NCBI GenBank assembly: GCA_020634435.1 | Contig: JACKBS010000012.1 | Span: 248,001 to 312,000, forward strand | Direction: 5' to 3' | Source: Ardenticatenaceae bacterium | GTDB taxonomy: Bacteria > Chloroflexota > Anaerolineae > Promineifilales > Promineifilaceae | Length of the DNA stretch: 64,000 nt | In this document: positions 1 to 8,972 of the stretch, one piece after another | Layout of the letters: each line of letters starts with the position of its first letter | How positions within the stretch are numbered: position 1 is the stretch's first letter | Program-made: the position numbers and the translations under genes | Notes under the pieces: model-generated | Databases searched by the model: none | What the model saw: the letters and a program-made list of their open reading frames with translations, nothing else | What the model was told of the DNA's origin: nothing

Positions 1-1
1 G

Positions 2-1498
2 TTTATGCTGCTGGACAAGAGCGCCGCCGGTCTGCGGGAGCGGCTGGAGAGCCTGCGAAAAACCAGCACCCAATATATGAAGGTTGATCGGATGTTGGGG
101 TATCAGGCGGCGGCAGCGCGTATGTTTGGCCCGGTGGCCAAACCACCAGGGATGCCTGCCGGTCATTTTAATACCCTTAGCAGAGCTCCAGCCGTCTTCG
201 CCGGCATGTGGGGCGTAGGTCGGGAGCAGGCTGCTGGCGGCTATTACGTCGGCATCTCTGTGGATGAGGTGGCACCCCACGTCTACTACCTGGATTGGCA
301 GGGCAACGATCCGTTTCACGGCATCATTTTAGGCCGTACCGGGAAAGGGAAGACGGTGGGTGCGCAGGCGTTGGCCTGGCGATTGGCCGAGCAGGATGTA
401 CAGGTTGTGCTGCTGGAGCCGCAGGGGCACAGCCGCCGCCTGCTCCAGCTGGCCGGGGGCAAGAACGTCTCCTACAGCCAGCTCTCCTATGCCACCACCA
501 AGCTGAATATCCTCGATGTCGTGTATGAGAACCCCACCGACCAGTACGACCACGTCATTACCCTGCTGGGCCTGCTGCTGGATCCGCTGGGCAACAATCC
601 GCGCCGCTTCAGCAATGCCGAAGTCGCTGCCGTGCGCCGCGCCCTGCAGCTGACCTACGCTCGCTACGATTGGGAAGGCGAGCTGATGGTGGATCACGGG
701 CTGACGCCGACGCTGGAGACGTTCTGTCACAAGTTGGTTCAAGTGGCTGAGCAAGCGGCGCCGGGGGCGCAAGCTCCGCTAGCGCTTCTGGCGCCGGCGG
801 GGAATGGCAGCCGCGGGCTGCCCATACCGGTCTTAGGTGGTCAGGTCGCTGAAGCAGCGGCTGATCTGGCTGAGGAAATTGAAAGTCTCTACGTCTATGG
901 CGATTATGCCGGTACGTTTAATGTGCCCACAAACCTGGACCTGCGGCTCAAAGAACGCATTGTGCTCTTTGATTTCAGCCAGGTGCCGGAGCGGCGACGG
1001 CCGTTGTTCTATTACGCCACCCTGGCGGGCATCAATCACCAGGTACGGCGCAAGCCGCGCAAGCGGGCGATCATCGTCGATGAGGTCCATTACATGAACC
1101 AGGAGGCCAGCCTGATGACCTTCCTGGCCAATATGGTCAAGACGGTGCGTACCTTTGGCGCGGCGGTGGTGATGATTGACCAGGACCTGGAAGCGTTTAT
1201 CGGCGTGGACGGGGCGCAGGCGGAATCGATGGCCACTGGTACCAACGTGACGGCCGGGCAGTTCATCATCAACAACGTCAGCTGGACCGTGGCCTTCGGC
1301 ATGAAGCGGGACGCCGCCTACCGGCTGGCCGACCATTACAAAGACGAAATCCTGCCTTCGCACGCCGAATTCCTGGCCCGGATGGGCAGCGATGACCGGC
1401 ATGGCAAGGGGATGGCCGTGGTGCGGGCCAATGGCAAAGCAGACATGGTTTATTTTCAACTACGGCCGATTGAGGCGGAATACCTGATTGGGAGCTAG
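2..1498 (+). CDS. VirB4/TraC-like conjugative ATPase, 5' end outside window
   Basis: This is a type IV secretion/conjugation ATPase of the VirB4-TraC-HerA kind, which would power DNA or protein transfer at the cell membrane. Counting from the first ATG (base 5), a Walker A GRTGKGKT lies at residues 110-117 and a Walker B IIVDEVHYM near 356-364. A segment resembling the VirB4 C-terminal motor follows. The reading frame is open to the left edge and the 497 visible residues are short for VirB4 (about 800), so the N-terminal part is probably missing from the window. Two genes follow in the same direction with 9- and 12-base gaps, which looks like one transfer operon. The family call is inferred from motifs only; a HerA-type helicase is the alternative. 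Confidence 0.75.
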   Translation, partial: FMLLDKSAAGLRERLESLRKTSTQYMKVDRMLGYQAAAARMFGPVAKPPGMPAGHFNTLSRAPAVFAGMWGVGREQAAGGYYVGISVDEVAPHVYYLDWQGNDPFHGIILGRTGKGKTVGAQALAWRLAEQDVQVVLLEPQGHSRRLLQLAGGKNVSYSQLSYATTKLNILDVVYENPTDQYDHVITLLGLLLDPLGNNPRRFSNAEVAAVRRALQLTYARYDWEGELMVDHGLTPTLETFCHKLVQVAEQAAPGAQAPLALLAPAGNGSRGLPIPVLGGQVAEAAADLAEEIESLYVYGDYAGTFNVPTNLDLRLKERIVLFDFSQVPERRRPLFYYATLAGINHQVRRKPRKRAIIVDEVHYMNQEASLMTFLANMVKTVRTFGAAVVMIDQDLEAFIGVDGAQAESMATGTNVTAGQFIINNVSWTVAFGMKRDAAYRLADHYKDEILPSHAEFLARMGSDDRHGKGMAVVRANGKADMVYFQLRPIEAEYLIGS

Positions 1499-1507
1499 AG
1501 GAGTGAG

Positions 1508-1699
1508 ATGAGCAACAAACTACTGGACCAATTTCGCCAACAGGAAGCGGACAACATTGCCTTATCGGTGAAGTTCAACCGCTGGTCGCTGGTGATGATC
1601 ACCTTAATGATTCAGGAGCAGGAACAAAAACTGGTTGCCAGTGACCTGCCCGTGGATGGGGATGGCGAGCTGGATAACTTCTGGCAAGAGATTGGCTAA
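1508..1699 (+). CDS. Small hypothetical protein of transfer operon
   Basis: A 63-aa soluble protein with an acidic C-terminal half (DGDGELDNFW). A GAGGAG ribosome-binding site sits just before the ATG. It begins 9 bases after the VirB4-like gene and ends 12 bases before the next gene, so it is almost certainly translated as part of the operon. I do not recognise a family. Its size and position suggest an accessory or adaptor protein for the flanking ATPases, which is inference from context. Confidence 0.6.
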   Translation: MSNKLLDQFRQQEADNIALSVKFNRWSLVMITLMIQEQEQKLVASDLPVDGDGELDNFWQEIG

Positions 1700-1711
1700 T
1701 AAGAGGAATTC

Positions 1712-3217
1712 ATGTTCATGAAGAGGTTGGTTAATGCGTGGTCGGGTAAACGAGCGGCCCGCGAGCAGTGGGAGGCCGGGCTGATCTGGTTTCGCCTGCG
1801 CTACTTGACGCCAGACGGGCCGACAAGGTGCATCCGGCTGTTGTCGCGCCCGCAAGCGTGCGGCCGCGTTGCCCTCTATTTCCGGCCGGATGAAGTGGTG
1901 TCGGCACTTTATCTGGGTGTTCCAGAGATGCACGTCCGACTGCTGCAGCGCATGGCGGCTGATTTCCACTTTTCCTTAAAGCCTAAGCTGCCCGAAGTGG
2001 CTGTGCCCGCGGCACAGCGCCTCACGGCCGTATCCGAACTACCCTGGGAACGGCCGTTTCTGGTGCCATTTATGGCCCATGTCGTCAATGAGGTTCTTTT
2101 TGTCAGCCTGACCGTTGGCGGGCCTCTGAAAAAGAATGGCCGCTACCTGCCCCAGTCATCAGTTAAAACCGCCAAAGAAGCGGTCAGTACCTGGCAGTTG
2201 CCGGCTGACCCGATACCGGGACTGACGGCGCGACCAAACTGGCAGGCTCATCAACCACTGGCGCATCTGACTGTCACTGAGCCGGACTCGGGGCGGTGGC
2301 TCCTGGGGCGGTCGCGGACCGGGACCCCACTTCATGTGGCTGGTCGGGTCAACATTTACGGCCGTCAGGACGCAGTGGCCGATTGGTTGGTACATCAGGT
2401 CACGCAGATGGTGGCCCTGGATCATGCCAACCTCATGGTGCTGGATGGCGCTGGCGACCTGGTGCCGCGCCTGAAGCGCAAGGCGTCCGTGACCCGGCTG
2501 TTGGGTGAGCAGCTGGCTTACCTCGATATAGACGGTACATCGCTGGCCAATGGATTTAATCCGCTGGCGGCCGTGCCGGGAGAAACCGGGGCGGCTTTGC
2601 TGCAGCGCTGGCAGCACTGGTTTGGCGGGATGAACGTGCATCCCCAGGGTGTGCAATTGTTGGTCCAGGCACAGGCGGCTGGGGTGGGGGATATTCCTTC
2701 CTTGCGTAAATGGTTGAAGCAGGTGGAACGCCAGGGTCAGACGACGGCTGTTTCCAGTCTGGGCTTGGCCCTGAACCGGCTGACGGCTAACCGCAGCCTG
2801 CGCGAATGGCTGGAGTGGCCGGTAAATCGTTTTGACATTTTGCCCGCTGGTGCCCTATTTTTTGCCTGTAAAGGAACAAGCTGGGAGCGGCAGCAGCTGC
2901 TGCGGGCGGCGTTGCTGGCGGCCCTGCAGCGACCAGACGTGCGGCTCATTGTCCATGGCTTATCGGGGAAGGTGCTGTCAACGTTGTCCCTTGGGAATAT
3001 GCCGCAAATTGTGGTGAGCAACGGGCCGCTTTTGCCGGACGCCACCATAATTTTGACGGAAAGCCATGCTCAGGGCCTGGTTGCTCTGAAAAAGCGTTTC
3101 CTGGCCGACGATGTGCAGTTGGAAGAAAACCTGGCGCTGCTGCGGCTCGGTGAGGCCATTGTACTTGTGGCTGGTACCCCCTTTTTTGTGAGCTGGAATG
3201 GCCATCAATCTGCTTGA
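1712..3217 (+). CDS. Degenerate conjugation-type P-loop ATPase
   Basis: A 501-aa protein. It has an N-terminal region, then a segment with the layout of a VirB4/VirD4/HerA-type NTPase. LLGRSRTGTPLH (near residues 198-209) sits where a Walker A would be but lacks the GK[ST] core. LMVLDGAGDLV resembles the DxxGD strand of TraG/VirD4 proteins, and a later LAYLDIDGTSLANGFNPL segment is also of that type. AGAGGAATTC precedes the chosen ATG. It follows the VirB4-like ATPase and the 63-aa gene with a 12-base gap. The likely reading is a non-hydrolysing paralogue or structural partner of the active ATPase; a coupling protein that has lost its P-loop is the alternative. Function is inferred. Confidence 0.55.
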   Translation: MFMKRLVNAWSGKRAAREQWEAGLIWFRLRYLTPDGPTRCIRLLSRPQACGRVALYFRPDEVVSALYLGVPEMHVRLLQRMAADFHFSLKPKLPEVAVPAAQRLTAVSELPWERPFLVPFMAHVVNEVLFVSLTVGGPLKKNGRYLPQSSVKTAKEAVSTWQLPADPIPGLTARPNWQAHQPLAHLTVTEPDSGRWLLGRSRTGTPLHVAGRVNIYGRQDAVADWLVHQVTQMVALDHANLMVLDGAGDLVPRLKRKASVTRLLGEQLAYLDIDGTSLANGFNPLAAVPGETGAALLQRWQHWFGGMNVHPQGVQLLVQAQAAGVGDIPSLRKWLKQVERQGQTTAVSSLGLALNRLTANRSLREWLEWPVNRFDILPAGALFFACKGTSWERQQLLRAALLAALQRPDVRLIVHGLSGKVLSTLSLGNMPQIVVSNGPLLPDATIILTESHAQGLVALKKRFLADDVQLEENLALLRLGEAIVLVAGTPFFVSWNGHQSA

Positions 3218-3293
3218 CCAGGCGCCTGGCAGGGTTGTGAGTTGACCGGTTTTAGATTGGGTGAAAGGCAGTGATGCAGTAATACAACAAAAC

Positions 3294-3323
3294 TTGACAA
3301 ATGGGATGCAGATCAGTTATATT
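3294..3323 (+). promoter_or_regulatory. Sigma-70-type promoter for the 3407 ATPase gene
   Basis: A perfect -35 TTGACA (3294-3299) and a -10 TATATT (3318-3323) are separated by 18 bases. They lie in the short gap after the transfer operon, upstream of the ATPase start at 3407. The downstream leader is filled with palindromic repeats. Confidence 0.6.
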
Positions 3324-3329
3324 CTGTGA

Positions 3330-3397
3330 AGTATCATACTTCATAGTATTATGATATACTATAATGACTATATGATACTTGAAAGTATGATACTTGA
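3330..3397 (+). repeat. Operator-like AGTATNATACT repeat cluster
   Basis: The perfect palindrome AGTATCATACT (3330-3340) recurs as AGTATGATACT (3384-3394). Between them lies AGTATTATGATATACT (3345-3360). The 12-mer TATGATACTTGA is a direct repeat at 3371-3382 and 3386-3397, a 15-base period. The cluster fills the space between the promoter and the ATG at 3407, the usual place for a repressor operator or autoregulatory site. Its identity as an operator is inference; iteron-like replication repeats are the alternative. Confidence 0.6.
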
Positions 3398-3406
3398 GCG
3401 TATATT

Positions 3407-4888
3407 ATGAATAATACCGACTTCCGAGGACGTGTTGAAGAATTAAAGCTACTGGATGACCTGTGGAATAACCCCAGCGCCACGCTGCTGATCCTTTATG
3501 GGCGCCGACGCGTGGGCAAAACACGGTTGCTAATCCATTGGCTCGGTAAACACCCCGAGCGGGGGATTTACTGGGTGGCAGAACCTTCATCTGCCTTACA
3601 CCAGCTCCGCTCTTTCTCCCAGGCAATTTACAATTTTAGCCATCCGAGTACACCTGCGCCACAGGATTTCACCTACGCCAGCTGGGATCAGGCATTTGCA
3701 GAGGTGGCCCGCCTGGCCCAAAACGAGCGCCTGGCCCTGTTTATCGACGAAATTACCTACTTGATAGACGTGGATCCTACCATTGTGGGGAAACTGCAGA
3801 AGCTGTGGGATCATGTGCTCAAGCCAACTCAAATTAAGCTGGCCCTGGCTGGTTCGCAGCGCGGCGTCATTGAAAAAATGTTCGCCCCACAGGAGCCGTT
3901 GTATGGCCGGGCCAATGCTCTGCTGGATCTGCCCCCGTTGTCTTTCCCCGTTGTCTGCGAATTTTTCCCGAACTATAGTCTGCGGGAAAAGGTGCAGGTT
4001 TATACCATGATGGGTGGCGTTCCTGCCTATCTGGAGCGTCTGGACCCCAATTTGTCCATTATGGACAATATTCAGCAGCAGCTTCTCACCCCCAATACGC
4101 TGATGCGCGAAGAGCCGCGACTGCTGCTGCAGGATTTTATCAGCGACGCCCACAATTATGTCAGTATTTTAAAAGCCATAGCCCAAGGTGCTCAAACCCA
4201 GCTTGAAATTTCTAATCACACCGGGCTCAGCCAGGGGCATATTTCTAAATATCTCAGCGTTTTACGGGATACCGGTTTTGTCGAGCGGCGTGTGCCGGCC
4301 ACCGAGACGGAAAAGTCCCGGCGCGGCCACTATAACATTACTGATCCCTACTTTCGCTTTTATTATCGCTTTATGACCACCCAAAGCCATGTGGCCATGG
4401 GCCGCTCCCAGCAGACGCTGGACGAAATTGGCCAGGAGATGCCCGCCTTTATTGAACAATACACCTGGCGGGAGCTGTGCCAACAGTGGCTTCTGGAAGC
4501 TAGCAATCATGGGCTTTTAGGTGTTTCGCTAGATAGAGTAGGCGCTGCCTGGACGACAAAATATTTTGTTGACGTGGTGGGAATCAGCCAGCGCGCCCGA
4601 CGCCTGTTTTTAGGCAGCTGCCACTGGACCTCGGCACCGGTGGGGGTTGAAGCTTTACGTACCCTCATGAAAAGTGCCGATAACGTAACGCCGAAACGAG
4701 GGGAATGGACCGTAGATTTTGTGGGTTTCTCTCTGCAGGGCTGGACCGATGGGGCCAAGGAGTTGGCCGCGGCCATCACGGCCGATGGTGAGGCCCGGAA
4801 GAATTGGCGCAGTCATAGCTGCCGTTTACTAAATTTGGAGGATGTCTATGCGGATCTGAAACAATGGTTCCCGTTAGGCGATGGATAA
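3407..4888 (+). CDS. AAA-family ATPase with C-terminal DUF234-like domain
   Basis: A 493-aa stand-alone ATPase of the archaeal-type DEXX-box family. An N-terminal P-loop YGRRRVGKTRLL lies near residues 30-41, a Walker B LFIDEITYL near 111-119, and a sensor-like LAGSQRG follows. A winged-helix region (QLEISNHTGLSQGHISKYLSVL) precedes a C-terminal nuclease-like DUF234-type domain. Such proteins are widespread on mobile elements and in Chloroflexi and archaea, and their cellular role is mostly unknown. Transcription probably starts at the promoter at 3294, under control of the repeat cluster before the gene. No strong Shine-Dalgarno precedes the ATG. Confidence 0.8.
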   Translation: MNNTDFRGRVEELKLLDDLWNNPSATLLILYGRRRVGKTRLLIHWLGKHPERGIYWVAEPSSALHQLRSFSQAIYNFSHPSTPAPQDFTYASWDQAFAEVARLAQNERLALFIDEITYLIDVDPTIVGKLQKLWDHVLKPTQIKLALAGSQRGVIEKMFAPQEPLYGRANALLDLPPLSFPVVCEFFPNYSLREKVQVYTMMGGVPAYLERLDPNLSIMDNIQQQLLTPNTLMREEPRLLLQDFISDAHNYVSILKAIAQGAQTQLEISNHTGLSQGHISKYLSVLRDTGFVERRVPATETEKSRRGHYNITDPYFRFYYRFMTTQSHVAMGRSQQTLDEIGQEMPAFIEQYTWRELCQQWLLEASNHGLLGVSLDRVGAAWTTKYFVDVVGISQRARRLFLGSCHWTSAPVGVEALRTLMKSADNVTPKRGEWTVDFVGFSLQGWTDGAKELAAAITADGEARKNWRSHSCRLLNLEDVYADLKQWFPLGDG

Positions 4889-5161
4889 AAAACAACCCCC
4901 GTATATGACCGCGAATCAGATACGAGGGTGGTGATAAGTACGTGCACTTCACCAGTTGTTTTCGTGTAGATAGGCTACCATAATTTAGGTTGCCTCGTCA
5001 AGTGCCTTTATTTACCCTGCCTCCATCCCTCATGTAGTTCTTTACATATCTCGCGCCCGACGTTTGATGGTCGTCTGCCTATGCCTGTCAGCCCTTTGTG
5101 GTTGGTAGCCATACGCTGGGGACCAGTCAGGTAAGTTTGTATTGTCTGGCCCAGAAAAGCA
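4889..5161. other. Non-coding stretch, no gene seen
   Basis: No convincing coding frame. A long-range imperfect stem (CCCCCGTAT at 4896-4904 against ATACGAGGG at 4920-4928) follows the ATPase stop and may help end its transcript, though it has no T-run. The rest is unremarkable up to the terminator hairpin at 5162. Confidence 0.4.
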
Positions 5162-5190
5162 AAAAAGCCAGTGTTGGCGCACCGGCTTTT
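5162..5190. terminator. Intrinsic terminator-like hairpin
   Basis: AAAAGCCAGTG (5163-5173) pairs with CACCGGCTTTT (5180-5190) around a 6-base loop with one G-T position. A-rich and T-rich flanks make it plausible in either direction. It separates the ATPase unit from the gene at 5432. Confidence 0.55.
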
Positions 5191-5225
5191 GCTGAACACG
5201 TTTTATTCGCTTTTCGCATACTTCA

Positions 5226-5355
5226 GAGGGTAGGGTGTTGGTAGCACCCTGGCCTCTCATTTTGAAGCCCCTTCATTGGGGAGGGGGGAGGTGTATCTCA
5301 TGACCTCCTATGCGGCTTAACCTAGTGAGGAGAATATCACAGGCTGAACCCTGTG
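5226..5355. other. Four consecutive hairpins (possible oriT/origin or structured leader)
   Basis: Within 130 bases there are four stems: GAGG..AGGGTG/CACCCT..CCTC (5226-5256), CCCC/GGGG (5268-5281), GGAGGT/ACCTCC (5287-5308) and CACAGG/CCTGTG (5338-5355). They lie between conjugation-type ATPases and an unrecognised DNA-metabolism-like gene. A transfer origin, a replication origin or a folded 5' leader would fit. No known consensus was recognised, so the role is open. Confidence 0.35.
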
Positions 5356-5431
5356 TCAATGTTCTATGCTTGGGTAAAAGTTATCCGCCCGGTCATGGCT
5401 AATTGATGCTGCCTACAGTCTGTGGTCCAGC

Positions 5432-6745
5432 ATGGACCCCTCGACGTCCACACTATCCCCCCAACTAGCGGCTGCCAACGAGCGGCTGTTGGCGCGACGC
5501 GCCCAGCTTCAGGCAGCACGTCAGTCTGGCAGTGCAACCATTGTGGCCTCCGGTCCGAACAACTTGGATCGGGACGACACTACGCTGCCCTGGTTGCCGG
5601 CCGTGGTGCAGCCTGCTACCCCTACGGCCATCTTGGCGACCTTACCGGCGCATCTGGGGTGGGGCAGTGCGGCGCTTATGGCCGTTTTACGCCGTGGTGA
5701 GCAGCTAGCTGCTGATGATTCGCCAGCTGCCGCTCTGGCCAGTTGGAAGGCGAGAGCGGGGCAAACTGCCGTTGCGCAAGTTATTGTGACGGCTGAGGCA
5801 CCTGTGGCCGCCGAACCGCCTCCTGTCGATTGGGTGAAGTTATATCCGGACATTGGTCTGGCTATGCTGCGGCAAGAGCTGGCTGCCCCTGGGCGTCTCT
5901 GGTTGATGCTGCGCTACCTGGATACAACGGGGCGGGGGTTTCTTCGCATAGACAATCTACAGGCTCAATTAACCACCAAAACTTCCAGCCTGCGTCTGTG
6001 CGGTCGGCGACAGCTGCGCAACCTGTTGAAAGCAGGCCAGGATGTGTTCTGGACGCGGGACAAGACCGGCGTCTGGCTGCGTTCGGCCGCCAAGGTCGCC
6101 GCCGCCTTGCAGGTAGAACAGCTGACCGGTCGCCCGGTGGCCCTGCCTGTCTCGGCGCTTCTGGACGGGATGGGAACCTTCCGCGCTCACCTTTATGCTG
6201 CGTTTCACAGCGGCCGTTTAAAAGAATCCCCTGATGGTCATCGGGCCATGCCCATCGCCCGGGATACCATGACCCACCTGAGCGGGGTGGGGCGGTCCAG
6301 TCAGCGGATGTATGAAGATATGGTGGGTATCGCCGTTCAGGCGAATTTTGCCGTGGGTGAGGTGACCACAAAGGAGAAACGGGAAAAACGGGCCTGGCAG
6401 CAAGGCCGGGCGTTATTTGAACTGAAGGACTATCTTGGCCAGCAGGGTAAGAAGGGAAAGACCTATCTGGCCTGGCAGCTGCCCAACAGTTACCGCGGGC
6501 AGCACCGGCACCGACCACGGGGCCGGCAAAAGCGGATTAATCGCGAACTCAAAGACCTGGTTATGCAAGGGATGCCGGGGAACAGCGAGACAACGCGTAA
6601 GTCGCGCCAAGTCGAAAAATTGTATTTTCCTAATGGAAAGTTGGCAATCAAAGTATATGGTCGTTATCCGGAGCGCGAGCTGTATTGGCAGCGCCATAAG
6701 ACGGGAAACGGCCATTTTAGCGTGTGGCAGCAGCTTGGCGGGTAA
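5432..6745 (+). CDS. Hypothetical protein with winged-helix-like segments
   Basis: A 437-aa protein I do not recognise. The first 125 residues are Ala/Pro-rich and low in complexity. The middle part has two helix-turn-helix-like stretches (RLCGRRQLRNLLKAGQ and LSGVGRSSQRMYEDM). The last 120 residues are strongly basic (RGQHRHRPRGRQKRI), as in DNA-binding proteins. It follows the hairpin array and shares the G+C-rich composition of the transfer genes, so a plasmid/ICE replication, partition or processing protein is possible; this is inference from context. No strong ribosome-binding site precedes the ATG at 5432. Confidence 0.6.
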   Translation: MDPSTSTLSPQLAAANERLLARRAQLQAARQSGSATIVASGPNNLDRDDTTLPWLPAVVQPATPTAILATLPAHLGWGSAALMAVLRRGEQLAADDSPAAALASWKARAGQTAVAQVIVTAEAPVAAEPPPVDWVKLYPDIGLAMLRQELAAPGRLWLMLRYLDTTGRGFLRIDNLQAQLTTKTSSLRLCGRRQLRNLLKAGQDVFWTRDKTGVWLRSAAKVAAALQVEQLTGRPVALPVSALLDGMGTFRAHLYAAFHSGRLKESPDGHRAMPIARDTMTHLSGVGRSSQRMYEDMVGIAVQANFAVGEVTTKEKREKRAWQQGRALFELKDYLGQQGKKGKTYLAWQLPNSYRGQHRHRPRGRQKRINRELKDLVMQGMPGNSETTRKSRQVEKLYFPNGKLAIKVYGRYPERELYWQRHKTGNGHFSVWQQLGG

Positions 6746-7114
6746 GTTTTTTTATGTTTCGACACGGAAATTTTCTGCACCCATTTTAGGGATAAATTCT
6801 TAATTGTTGTTATTTGGGTAGATATGGGGGTGTGTTGTCTTGATGGATATGCGAAGTAGCCTGTGGCATAAGATTAAAAAAATAGGTGATAAAGAAAAAG
6901 GCCTAAGGCTAGTGTGTAAAAGTTGATGGCGCATATCGCTTTGGACAATGCTCCGCACGAAGGCGTATTTTCAAAAAAGTGATTAGTCACATAGTGACGG
7001 GCAGGTGCATTGGCAGGTTAATATATTTGAGAGTTACAAATCACGTAGGGATACGATACTAGCGAACACGCCAACAGTTCGGACATAGCCAGCGTCTAGA
7101 AAGCACATTATTTG
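6746..7114. other. Intergenic, no feature recognised
   Basis: A stretch of about 370 bases between convergent genes. A+T content rises sharply relative to the upstream block. No ORF, strong hairpin or repeat was found. Confidence 0.4.
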
Positions 7115-8833
7115 TTACGGCGCCTTTACTATTAGTGGTAGATAGCTAGAGTGGTTGTGATCTTCAAGTACCTCCAATTGATAAATTTTTTCGTCAGGCC
7201 AATTTTCATTTGTTCGCTGAGATGCCCATAAATATTCACCATCCCAAGTCATGTCCCATGTTCCTTCAGATGCCGGGTAAATCCAGCCCACCTGATGTCC
7301 ACTTTGATCATACTTTAGAATTCTCCCCCCACCCGAAGGCACCCAGAAATGTTCCCCATCCCAGGCTAAACCGCCACCGCCACCATTATCTAGCGTGATG
7401 GTATTAACGATATCCCCGGTTTTGCTCATCTGATAAATGGTAGGAGAAACCCACCCCATCACATTCAAATATGTCCCATCCCAGGCGATCCCTTTACTAC
7501 CACCTTCTGCGGGATTAGGGGTGTCAAAGCTGTAAATAATTGTCTGAGTCGTTAGGTCAATCTTAAATACTTTGCGCTCAGCAAAATCCACTAACCACAT
7601 GTACCCTTCATCGTCGAAAGTCATTCCCCAAGGCTGTGAGGGGGTGCCCCATGTTGGTGACCCAGGTAAGATAAAATCATCCAACACCTGTCCCGTTTGG
7701 GGATGTAATTTGTAGATATGTCCCCATAAAGTGCTAGTCCAAATATATTGACCATCCCAAGCCAGTGACCAGGTAAGCCCCAACCCTAAACCTATCTTGC
7801 TCACGATACGCCGCGTTTCATCGTCAGGATAAACATACATGTATCCATCAAGTGCTTGGTCTCCAGGGATATAACCTAATGCATAGGATTGCTCCGGCAC
7901 AAAACCAATATCTATGGAGGGTGGGGGTGTATAAGCTGAAGCAATGGTGGTATAGCTACCACAGATTTCAGCCGTGTTGTTATAAATGTTTAGATTGCTG
8001 ACCTCTACGATATTGCTTCCCTCGCCGACGCCGATGCCACAGCTTTGGTTACTGTAAATTTCATCCCCAAAAGCTCTCAGGGTACCATTATTATCTACGG
8101 ATAAGCCATTCGCCAGATTGTTGTGTATTCGGGATCGCAGGACTTCACCAGTTGAATTGTCAATGTGGATCCCATTTGTGCCATTACGCCAGATTTCACA
8201 GTAATCCATAATAACGGTGTTGGACTGTTCGGCAGCCAGACCGTTGTAACCATTCTCATATATCTGGCAATAACTAAAGGTGGGTTGGCTGTATGACTCA
8301 AAATAGACCCCTTCCCAATTGTTCCAGCGGAAGACACTAGAGGCTATCTCCGGCGATGCTTGCCAAACATTCAGCCCATGTTGGGCAAACTCAAAAACAA
8401 CATAGTGGAAGCGTGCTGGCCCGGTCGGCGCATCTAGATGGAGCATCGACCAGTCGCCGTTTTGCGGATCGGGCGCGTCCGAAGTGAAGTAGATAGGCTC
8501 GGCCGCGGTACCGATGGCGACAATCGATCCCTGAACATCCATTCGTAATCGTCGTTCTGGTTCACGATAGCCACGATAGTATTGAAACTTGACGCGTGTA
8601 CCCGGTAGTATGGTCAGCGTAACATTCGGTATGACTACTACGCTGTCGGTAACTAAAACGTCACCCTGCCAGGTGGTATCCTGAGTTATCGGTCCGCCAA
8701 CGACCATTTGGGCAGTAACAACATGCTCATAAGTAGCACTCACCCAAAGAGTCCCGACAAAAATCACAGTAATAATTACCAGCATTCTTGTGAAATTGTC
8801 CCCTTTCATTTTAAGCTTGTTCCTTTTCCACAT
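7115..8833 (-). CDS. Secreted right-handed beta-helix / beta-propeller protein
   Basis: A 572-aa exported protein. A signal peptide with the hydrophobic core MLVIITVIFVGTLWV starts the protein. A parallel beta-helix with short repeated rungs (nosD-like, for example MDYCEIWRNGTNGIHI) occupies roughly residues 100-290. A propeller of repeats containing LAWDG or MTWDGEYLW fills about 330-555. The C-terminus SSYLPLIV followed by KAP resembles the terminal motif common on Chloroflexi exported proteins. Probable role: a surface or extracellular carbohydrate/ligand-binding protein. An alternative start at 8809 gives a shorter signal peptide and has AAAGGA 11 bases upstream; the start at 8833 has no visible Shine-Dalgarno. 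Confidence 0.8.
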   Translation of the reverse strand: MWKRNKLKMKGDNFTRMLVIITVIFVGTLWVSATYEHVVTAQMVVGGPITQDTTWQGDVLVTDSVVVIPNVTLTILPGTRVKFQYYRGYREPERRLRMDVQGSIVAIGTAAEPIYFTSDAPDPQNGDWSMLHLDAPTGPARFHYVVFEFAQHGLNVWQASPEIASSVFRWNNWEGVYFESYSQPTFSYCQIYENGYNGLAAEQSNTVIMDYCEIWRNGTNGIHIDNSTGEVLRSRIHNNLANGLSVDNNGTLRAFGDEIYSNQSCGIGVGEGSNIVEVSNLNIYNNTAEICGSYTTIASAYTPPPSIDIGFVPEQSYALGYIPGDQALDGYMYVYPDDETRRIVSKIGLGLGLTWSLAWDGQYIWTSTLWGHIYKLHPQTGQVLDDFILPGSPTWGTPSQPWGMTFDDEGYMWLVDFAERKVFKIDLTTQTIIYSFDTPNPAEGGSKGIAWDGTYLNVMGWVSPTIYQMSKTGDIVNTITLDNGGGGGLAWDGEHFWVPSGGGRILKYDQSGHQVGWIYPASEGTWDMTWDGEYLWASQRTNENWPDEKIYQLEVLEDHNHSSYLPLIVKAP

Positions 8834-8972
8834 TTAAAAGTGGAACTGGTTTGTGCTTTGATATGTAATAATGTCAATGAGCGTTGGAGCTATCTAGAAT
8901 TTGCTTGAGGAGTGGGCGGATTGAAAGTATACGTTCAGATGCACCAAAACCTGGCGCGCCTCAATATTTATA

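Noticed and set aside
5008..5260. Two overlapping minus-strand ORFs of 63 and 72 aa
   Set aside because: They span the terminator hairpin and part of the hairpin array, have no motif, and read as chance ORFs.
5862..6518. Long minus-strand ORF (218 aa) opposite the 437-aa protein
   Set aside because: It is Pro/Arg-rich and low in complexity, typical of an antisense shadow in G+C-rich DNA; no ribosome-binding site or family.
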